Positions 57,312-64,000 of a DNA stretch of 64,000 nt are shown piece after piece. Position numbers and translations under genes: made by a program. Below the pieces are notes generated by a model. The model made no database searches. It was not told the DNA's origin and was given only the letters and a program-made list of their open reading frames with translations. Location: the NCBI RefSeq assembly GCF_963924675.1, contig NC_089219.1, positions 149,688,288-149,752,287 on the forward strand, given 5' to 3'. Origin of the DNA: Phocoena phocoena. Lineage: Eukaryota; Chordata; Mammalia; Artiodactyla; Phocoenidae. Numbering within the stretch: position 1 is the first letter of the stretch; every line of letters begins with the position of its first letter.

Positions 57312-57960
57312 TTTGTTATAAATCAGGAGACCAAATGCATGTGGGAGTATTTCTGAACTCTCTATCTGTTCCGTTCATCAGTTTGTCTATCCTTGGTCCA
57401 AAACCACACTATCTTAATTACTGTATCTTTATAATTCATCTTGATCTAGACTAACATAAGGTCTCCAGCTTTATTTCTCTTTAAGATTGGCTTGGCTATT
57501 ATTGCCTCTTCAAATTTTCAAACACATTTTAGAATATTGCTTTTTTTGAAGTCTTTTGCCCCCTAAATCTACCCCAAAATTTTTCAGAAATTTTTGAAAT
57601 TCTAAAGTCTGAGAATATCTTAGTTATTCTTACTCATTTTTTTTTTTTTTGGCGGTACGCGGGCCTCTCACTGTTGTGGCCTTTCCCATTGCAGAGCACA
57701 GGCTCCGGACGCACAGGCTCAGCGGCCATGGCTCATGGGCCCAGCCGCTCCGTGGCATGTGGGATCTTCCCAGACCGGGGCTCAAACCCGTGTCCCCTGC
57801 ATCGGCAGGTGGACTCTCAACCACTGCGCCACCAGGGAAGCCCTTCTTACTCATTTTAAGGATTAACTTAGGGGGCAGTTTCATCAGAAACCTTCCTGTC
57901 TTCCCCACCATAGATTGCTTAGTTTCTCATTTTATTATTATCCCACTTACTATATTATTA
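57312..57960 (-). mobile_element. LINE-1 ORF2 fragment, antisense, split by a SINE
   Basis: Reverse complement of L1 ORF2: 'ttataaatcaggagaccaaa', 'gtttgtctatccttggtcca', 'tcttaattactgtatcttta', 'cttggctattattgcctctt'. Broken by the SINE at 57641-57843. Confidence 0.75.
57641..57843 (-). mobile_element. CHR-type SINE (short form)
   Basis: Antisense short copy. Perfect 14-bp target duplication ttcttactcatttt at 57627-57640 and 57844-57857. Confidence 0.97.
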
Positions 57961-58302
57961 AGTGATATAAATATTTAATATATTATTAATATGAGACATA
58001 GAAAAGTAAACCTATCTGTCTTCCACACAACTGGCAAGTTTTTAATTTGGAATTCAAATCCAGATTCCAAAGCATGATTTTTTTTCTCACTCTTTACTCT
58101 TCCTCATCTAGTGACATAATAGTTAATCATGGGATTTAAATTTAATTTGTTAGAGATTTGATGTTTACTTTTTAAAACCAAATGAATTATTAATTTTATA
58201 GAAAAAAATATTTACTGCCTGTAAATAAGTGTTCAAGATAAACTTTAATTTTTTTAAACACCTTATCTATATTTTCTTATCTTAAATAAAAATATTTTTT
58301 AA
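57961..58302. other. AT-rich unassigned
   Basis: No recognised feature. Confidence 0.3.
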
Positions 58303-58645
58303 GGGCTTCCCTGGTGTTGCAGTGGTTAAGAATCCACCTGCCAATGCAGGGGACACAGGTTCATGCCCTGGTCCAGGAAGATCCCACATGCCGCGGAGCC
58401 ACAAAACCCATGCGCCATAATTACTGAGCCTGCACTCTAGAGCCCGCGAGCCACAACTACTGAGCCCGTGAGCCACAACTACTGAAGCCCGTGCACCTAG
58501 AGCCCGTGCTCCACAACAAAGAGGAGCCACCGCAATGAGAATCCCATGCACCGCAACAAAGAGTAGCTCCCGCTTGCCACAACTGGAGAAAGCCCACGTG
58601 CAGCAACGAAGACCCAACACAGCCAAAAAAATAAATTAATTAAAA
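58303..58645 (+). mobile_element. CHR-type SINE (long form)
   Basis: Longest copy in the window, 'gggcttccctggtgttgcag' to 'caacgaagacccaacacagc' and an A-rich tail. The middle repeats 'gagccacaactactga' with slight changes. The target duplication is A/T-rich and ambiguous. Confidence 0.95.
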
Positions 58646-58667
58646 AAATATATATAGTTGAAATTAT

Positions 58668-59134
58668 TTATTGCCCCAGAACGCATTGGCATAAAACAAG
58701 TATTTTATTATATTCATGAATTCTGTGGGTCAGGGCTCAGCCCAAAGGTCTTGTCTCTGCTCCACCAGGCCTGGGGCCTCAGCTGGGAAGACTGGAGTGT
58801 CTGGACACTCCTTCATTTATAGATCTGGTGCCTGACTGGCAGGGGCTCCACAGAGGCTGTCAACCAGAGAGCCTAGATCGAGCCTCTCTTTGCAGCTTGT
58901 GGTAGCTGGCTTCCAAGAGAGGGAGAATGTCAGGAGAGCAAGCAACCCAGAGAAACAGGAGGAAGCTGCAGGGCCCTTTTTGATCCAGTCTCAGAAGTCA
59001 CACAGCAGCCATTCCATCATACTCTATTGGTGGAAGGAGTCACAAGCTAGCTCAGCTTTAATGGGAGGGGACATAGAGTCTGCTCTCAATGGTAGGAGTG
59101 TCAACAAATTTGGGGCCATATCTTAAAACCACCA
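58668..59134 (-). mobile_element. MLT1-like MaLR LTR, antisense
   Basis: Antisense landmarks: 'gaattctgtgggtcagggct', 'ctcagctgggaagactggag', 'gcagggccctttttgatcca', 'cagtctcagaagtcacacag', 'tactctattggtggaaggag', 'ccatatcttaaaaccaccaa'. Non-coding. Confidence 0.7.
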
Positions 59135-59534
59135 AAGTTCATAAAAATGTCTAGACTTTAATCATGTTTTTGATATCTGCATGCTTGTTTCTGTCTTTAC
59201 TGTTAGTATTGGGTCTGAAAGTGATACCTTTGCAGTATCCATAGTTGGATCCATTCTGTAGGAGAGATGTGACAGCTCCACAAGATTTCCCATCGCCCTT
59301 CACATCAGGAGGATTTGGGGATGATATTAGAAACAAATTCTAAATCTTCCATTCCTCTCTTCTGGAATTTTCCCATTGGCATAGACTGTGTAAAGGACTG
59401 GCCTCGTGTGATACCCAAGAGATAGAACAAGGAGTGTTTCCTTGACTTAAGAAATTTTCTTTGAGATTATGATAATATGTCATATATGGGGAGATACCTA
59501 AATGGAGATCAATGAACATTTTAGTATTTCACTT
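59135..59534. other. Unassigned sequence
   Basis: No recognised repeat. A minus-strand 61-codon frame (59151-59336) is described under findings. Confidence 0.35.
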
Positions 59535-59930
59535 GAATAGTAATAGGGCACATTTCTTGAGCACTTACCATTCGTCAGCACTGTGCTCCACACTTATTTG
59601 ATCGTTTAGCATTCTATGCCCTTGCCACTCAGAGTGTGGGTCTCAAATCAGCAGCATCAACATCACCTGGGAGCTTATTAAAAATGCAGAATCTCGGGCC
59701 CCAGCCCGGACCTCTTGAATGTGCATGTACATTTTAACACGTCCCCCAGGTGATTCGTGTACACGTTAAAGTTTTAGACATACTGTTCGATGAAGTAGGC
59801 ACTGCTACTATCTGCCTGGAGAAACTTGCTGAAGAGTGCATAATTTGTGAGTTAGCAGAGGCAGAATCCAAATCCAAGTTTGACTGGCTCCAAAACCTGC
59901 GCTCTTAACAAATGCTCCAAAATTCCCCTC
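59535..59930 (-). mobile_element. MIR, antisense, split by MER5
   Basis: Left piece 59535-59629 ('gagcacttaccattcgtcag', 'cactgtgctccacacttatt') and right piece 59786-59930 ('gatgaagtaggcactgctac', 'cctggagaaacttgctgaag', 'aacctgcgctcttaacaaat') are consecutive parts of antisense MIR. Confidence 0.7.
59630..59785 (+). mobile_element. MER5-type hAT-Charlie element nested in MIR
   Basis: 'cagagtgtgggtctcaaatc' start, 'acatcacctgggagcttatt', 'aaaatgcagaatctcgggcc', ending 'gttttagacatactg'. Inverted ends are diverged and the target duplication is not visible. Confidence 0.85.
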
Positions 59931-60039
59931 GGTAAATTTCATCATCGTATTAGCAAGGATTTTGCTATCTGTTTAAAGGGAGGTTGTGAAAGTCTTCAGT
60001 GATTCTGAGAAAGAGGCTCTGCTCTTAGGACAGGTTTCT
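59931..60039. other. Unassigned
   Basis: No recognised feature. Confidence 0.3.
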
Positions 60040-60235
60040 CTACCAAAGCAGTATTAGTCCATCACTCCGCAAATTATTTGGCCCTCTGTTTCCCCTGCTA
60101 GACTGAGGGTTCCTTAAGAGGTGGGACTATTGCTCTGTTTTTACATCTCTAGAAACTAACACAGAAGCTGGCATGTAACATACGATTTGTTCCTTACATG
60201 CTCATTAATGAATCAACAAATGGACCTGTCTATTC
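60040..60235 (+). mobile_element. L2 3' end
   Basis: 'cctgctagactgagggttcc', 'ttaagaggtgggactattgc', 'tttacatctctagaaactaa', 'acagaagctggcatgtaaca' follow the L2 3' end. Confidence 0.7.
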
Positions 60236-61299
60236 AAGTGAGTTGTATAGATTATGGACACTTAACTGGAAGCTGAAGTTATTTTGCAGTAAAAGAAGAT
60301 GCAAGGGTTTTCTCTGGGGTTTGCTACAAGCCCAGGGTTTCAGCTGCAGAAAACCAAAGCACAAAGCTGCTGCTCTTGGCTTGTCGGTGAAGCTTATCTC
60401 TCCATCCAGGCAGCCCCCCACCCCAGCCAAGCAATGGACTTCCTGAGAAAGTTCTCCTTTCTTTCCCAGCTTCAGAGCCCAGCTTCTCTGTGGCTATAAT
60501 TAACCTCCACATGATTTATGAAGGACGGGACCTGTGAAACACAGAGAAGCTTGATCATAATCCCCAGATTTCTGTGGTCCCTCAATTTCTAAAGTTCTCT
60601 TTTATGTATTCCATCTCAACTCTTCTTACTGAGAAATCTAGAGAGAGAAGAGCATGGAGACACAGCAATGTCTGGTGGTTAGAGCAACCAGATGTCTGCT
60701 TTTTGATGGACAGTTTCCATTATGCTTGCTCGCCTGGTGTAGTTATTAACAACATCCTCTTTCACTGTCAGAAACACTCATGTTTGGATGCTAAATTATA
60801 TGGTCCCCCTAATCACTGGGACCTAGTGATGGTCCTCAAGTTACTTCAGGAGCCCAAACAGGGCCAGCCCGTCATGCAGGGAGCTGCTTTCTGGACTGGT
60901 AAGCCATCGGTCATTGGTTGTTTCTCAAAGTGTGGTCTTCAGGTCAACGGCTTCAGCCAGATTTGGAGCTGGGTATCCACGTGGGTGCCCAGGGCCCACC
61001 TTGGTCCTCATCACTCAGAACCAGGAGGCCTTTTCCCTCAGGGTCTTAGTCACTCTAAGACACTTAAGACACTCTCTACTGTAACCTTAGTTCACCTTGA
61101 AGACCCCTGATAACCTTCTGTGCCCCCAAGCGCACATCCTTCCAACCCTGTGCACCTAGAATTGTTAGTTTTCAGGTTCCAGACCTCCTGCTTCCCACCA
61201 GCCATCAGCGGTGGCCTGACTACCACCTTCCCCACACACCAGAGCCCTATTATTAGGTAGTAGCATCAGAAACTAGAACTGCAATCCCAGCGGCCCTTT
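60236..61299. other. Repeat-poor unique sequence with a 178-codon frame
   Basis: No confident repeat apart from a short MER5-like phrase ('gtttctcaaagtgtggtctt', about 60919-60938). That phrase lies inside the plus frame 60574-61110. The frame has no recognised domain or splice context, so I do not call a gene. Confidence 0.4.
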
Positions 61300-62060
61300 G
61301 ATCTCCAGAGAGAATCACCGGAAGGGACAGCCCAGCCTGAGGTTATATAGTCCAACTCTCTTTCCTCTGGGCTCCGGAGGCCAGCAGGAAGGAGCTGCAC
61401 TATTCTTAGCCAAGGTGTGGGAGCCTGGCAGGAGCTTCAGGCACTGCCCCAAGGGTCAGAGACAGGAATTGGCCACCCACTCCGGCTGCTTCCCCTCTCT
61501 CCCTTGGCTGCCCCTCACACAAGGAAATGACCCCCACGCTCCCCCTACCCGACAGCAGCTTGCGGCTCAGACACAGACCACCCCCTCAGTCCCCTCAGCA
61601 GCAGGCATGGTTCAGCCTCCCTCTTAGAGGGAAGATTCTGGGTACAGTTAGAGCCAGGAGGTGCCTTGGTTCCTTCACTGACCCCTATCACTCTACAGAT
61701 GCCAGGACTGAGCCCCACAGAGGGACAGGGACTCATTCAGGTCCACCTGGATGTTTAGGGTCTGAACATCTAACCAGTGTTGGGTGGAGTCATAGGCTGT
61801 AGGAGCTATGAGATTGGGCTAAGGTTTCCAGATACCAGTCAGAAGATGTGGGCTCTCTGTGACATTTTCACCAGCCCTCAGTAAACTGAAGAAAATTAGG
61901 GTAATATCACCAGCACTTCAGGACCTTCTCACTCTTTCTCCAGTTCTACTCCTCCGGCTTCACTCTGGGGTCTTCAGACGGTTGCTGGGCTAGCTCTCCT
62001 AGGTCAATACATGCTCAGAGGAATCTCCCAGGCCCCAACCCTACTGTCCCTATCGAATCT
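61300..62060. other. Unassigned, possible MIR traces
   Basis: A short antisense-MIR-like phrase near 61695-61745 ('ctacagatgccaggactgag'). Otherwise unique. Frames at 61298-61627 and 61527-61802 overlap and show no domain. Confidence 0.3.
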
Positions 62061-63860
62061 TCTCAAAGTTCTTCCATTTGGATATGGCCATCTCTGGAGA
62101 AAACACACATCTGGGAAGCAGCTGCCTGGCCACTCTCACAAAATCATCTCTGTCTGAGGCAGTTGAAGCCAGAGTGGGGAATAGGCGTGGAGGTCTAAGG
62201 AAAAACATGAAGTCTGTCCAAGATGGGATCTGGGTAGAGTGTCGGGGTACCACCCCAAATGTTTGGAGCCATGCCTCCAGGGTAGCCACTGGGATTCCAA
62301 CTGTCCTTTGTGCCTTCCTCTGATTCCTGCAAGACCAGATGTGTCCCACAGCTGTGTACCATCTGCTATCCCCGACCCCAAAGGAAGCTATAGTTTGGAG
62401 GTTAAAGACGTGAGGAGGAAGAGAGTGACTCTTCCTTGGCTCTGGAGGGTGAGCTGTAGGAATAAGCTCTAGACTTCCCACAAAGCAGGCAAATGGCCTG
62501 ACATCCGTCTGCACAGTGGCTCCCCCAAAACTCTCCTGGCATGAGAAAAAATTTTAAAGAAAAGTCAATATGCTGGGGTTTCCAAACTCTTTTCCTACTA
62601 AATGTTTCACAGACTCTAGCTTAGAAACTTTACCTTTCCTATTTATTCTATTATCTGGCCCTCTCCCTTCCTCCTCACCCCAAACACTTGCACCCCGAGT
62701 TCCCAACCTGGGTCATGACGACTCTAACAGCATCTGGTCAAGCTGACATCCAATCCTCCCCAAAGGAAGAGAACCGTACACCCATCCAGCAGATGATGTT
62801 ATCGGCCCCTCCCTGAGCTCAGAAGCTTGGTGCAGCCCAGACATACGGATCTTTTTAGAGACTCATGCAATTTGGCAATCCTGTTTCACACCCTCCAAGC
62901 CCTGCTGCTCTGACACTGCTCTGCTGGGACTGCACCAGCAGACGGAAGGAGTGGATTCATGTAGGCTCTTTTATTCTTGTTCTTCCCTTGTCATTTCTCC
63001 TGGCAACTGTCTACTCGATCTGGAAAACACAATTGTTTCTCTCCAGGTCCAGTCTTTGGCTGAAAACAGGAAGGAATTGAGAGCGACAGACAGAGACAGA
63101 GAGAGGAAGGACTGAAAGAACACAGCAGCACTATTCTGGTTAGTTTTCCAAGACCGAAGGCTGGGAACCCCTCAACCAACTACACACTTGGTCTTGCTCC
63201 TCCCCTTCTCCACTGCCAGCCACTCCTGGAGGAGCCATTTACGCCCCCACGGTCTGTGTGAACAGCGCTGCTGGTCCGTGCAGTGCTCGACCAGAGCACT
63301 ACACGTTGCTCCTCCGCCCCCATCACATAATCCACCCTGAGGCTCTGTGGGTACATTCAGCCTTGCTCCGTGTGCTCAGAAATGATGGAAAACGCTTCTG
63401 CTGAGATGAAAATATGTCCCTGCAACTTTGTGGGCACACTTGCCCCTTTCCTTCCCCAGCCAGACACACAGGAGGCTGCCATGTCTTGAACGAAAGGGAA
63501 TGATTTTGCTGACCTGGAAGAAAGAACGACTTCTCTGCTCAGAGACCAGAAGTCAGAACTGCCAAGGAAAGTGTTCTGGCACTCAGAGGTCTGATTCTCC
63601 CAGCACAAGACCTCCAGTGACCCCCCAACTGGGGAGTCTGCAAAATGTGTACCCTAAAGGGCAGGCCATCTTGCATGAAGACGTCAGACTAGGAGGGGTC
63701 CAAAAAATTCACAGGAATTGGGCAGTCCTTGACCCATTCCCCCACCTTCTGCCTCCAAGGTGGTCTCTTCGAGGCATAAGCCTCGCTCAGAAGATAAGCA
63801 GTGGGAAAAGGGAGAAGGGAGGAATGTTCCCAGAGTCAGACCCCGACCAACCACCTTACT
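62061..63860. other. Repeat-poor unique sequence
   Basis: No recognised repeat. The longest frames (62050-62514 minus, 154 aa; 63428-63868 plus, 146 aa) have no known domain and are overlapped by competing frames. A modest CpG patch occurs at about 63240-63325. Confidence 0.4.
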
Positions 63861-63892
63861 TTATGTGATGATTTCAAGACAGAAAAGACCTC

Positions 63893-63901
63893 TATATAAA
63901 G
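63893..63901 (+). promoter_or_regulatory. TATA-box-like motif
   Basis: TATATAAAG, a near-ideal TATA box, with MEF2-like TTAAAAATAA 60 bp downstream (63962-63971). No transcript evidence; could be chance. Confidence 0.25.
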
Positions 63902-64000
63902 TGCAACAGTCAATAGTTGGGGACAGATGTTTCCTTTCCAGCCGCATTTTCCTGCCCCAGGTTAAAAATAACCACCCTCTCTGTTTTGGCCTCCATCAAA

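Noticed and set aside
60574..61110. 178-codon frame as a gene
   Set aside because: No known domain, no splice or promoter signals, and a MER5-like phrase lies inside it.
62050..62514. 154-codon minus-strand frame as a gene
   Set aside because: Opposite-strand frames overlap it and no domain or conservation can be seen from the sequence alone.

Overview
The window is nuclear DNA from a mammal, most likely a cetacean. It carries thirteen tRNA-derived CHR-type SINEs (opening with 'gggcttccctggtgg'). Both the long (~300 bp) form and the short (~200 bp) form that dominates whale and dolphin genomes are present. There are no Bov-B/Bov-tA, Alu or B1 elements. LINE-1 3' ends are of the cetartiodactyl type, and MIR, L2, MaLR/LTR and hAT fossils are those shared by all placental mammals. 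The species cannot be fixed from the sequence alone.

I find no protein-coding gene or exon that I can support. Every open reading frame of 60-220 codons lies in a repeat, in GC-rich CpG-island sequence, or in unique sequence with no recognisable domain. This looks like an intergenic or long-intronic interval. Roughly half or more is recognisable transposon sequence (a visual impression, not a masking result).

Layout. 0-5.4 kb: SINE, LTR-like fossil, then a repeat-free stretch at 2.6-3.1 kb with a cluster of TAATTA motifs, then MIR, L1 and L2 pieces. 5.4-10.2 kb: SINE, L2, and a degenerate hAT transposon with a perfect 8-bp target duplication (7.3-8.7 kb). 10.8-17 kb: an old L1 split by two SINEs, and an antisense L1 split by one. 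17.1-21.1 kb: mostly repeat-free, homeodomain-motif-rich sequence that looks like conserved regulatory DNA, broken by one MIR that itself holds a SINE, and ending in a run of 31 G. 21.5-29 kb: SINEs, a relatively young antisense L1, an old L1, LTR fossils. 30.2-31.0 and 34.4-35.4 kb: two CpG islands, the best promoter candidates here. 35.5-45.7 kb: MIR, L2, MER5, L1 and LTR fragments, with a possible regulatory stretch at 37.7-38.2 kb. 45.9-48.9 kb: a second, larger hAT transposon interrupted by an antisense L1. 49-57.9 kb: L1-rich, AT-rich. 58.3-60.2 kb: SINE, MaLR-type LTR, MIR split by MER5, L2. 60.2-64 kb: repeat-poor unique sequence.

No genes are seen working together. The functional candidates are the two CpG islands (possible start sites of an unseen gene or lncRNA) and the TAAT-rich stretches at 2.6-3.1 and 17.1-21.1 kb (possible enhancers). 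Family names for fossils come from recalled consensus sequences; boundaries are good to a few bases where a target-site duplication is quoted and to tens of bases otherwise. Nothing that I recognise as a new biological system is present.
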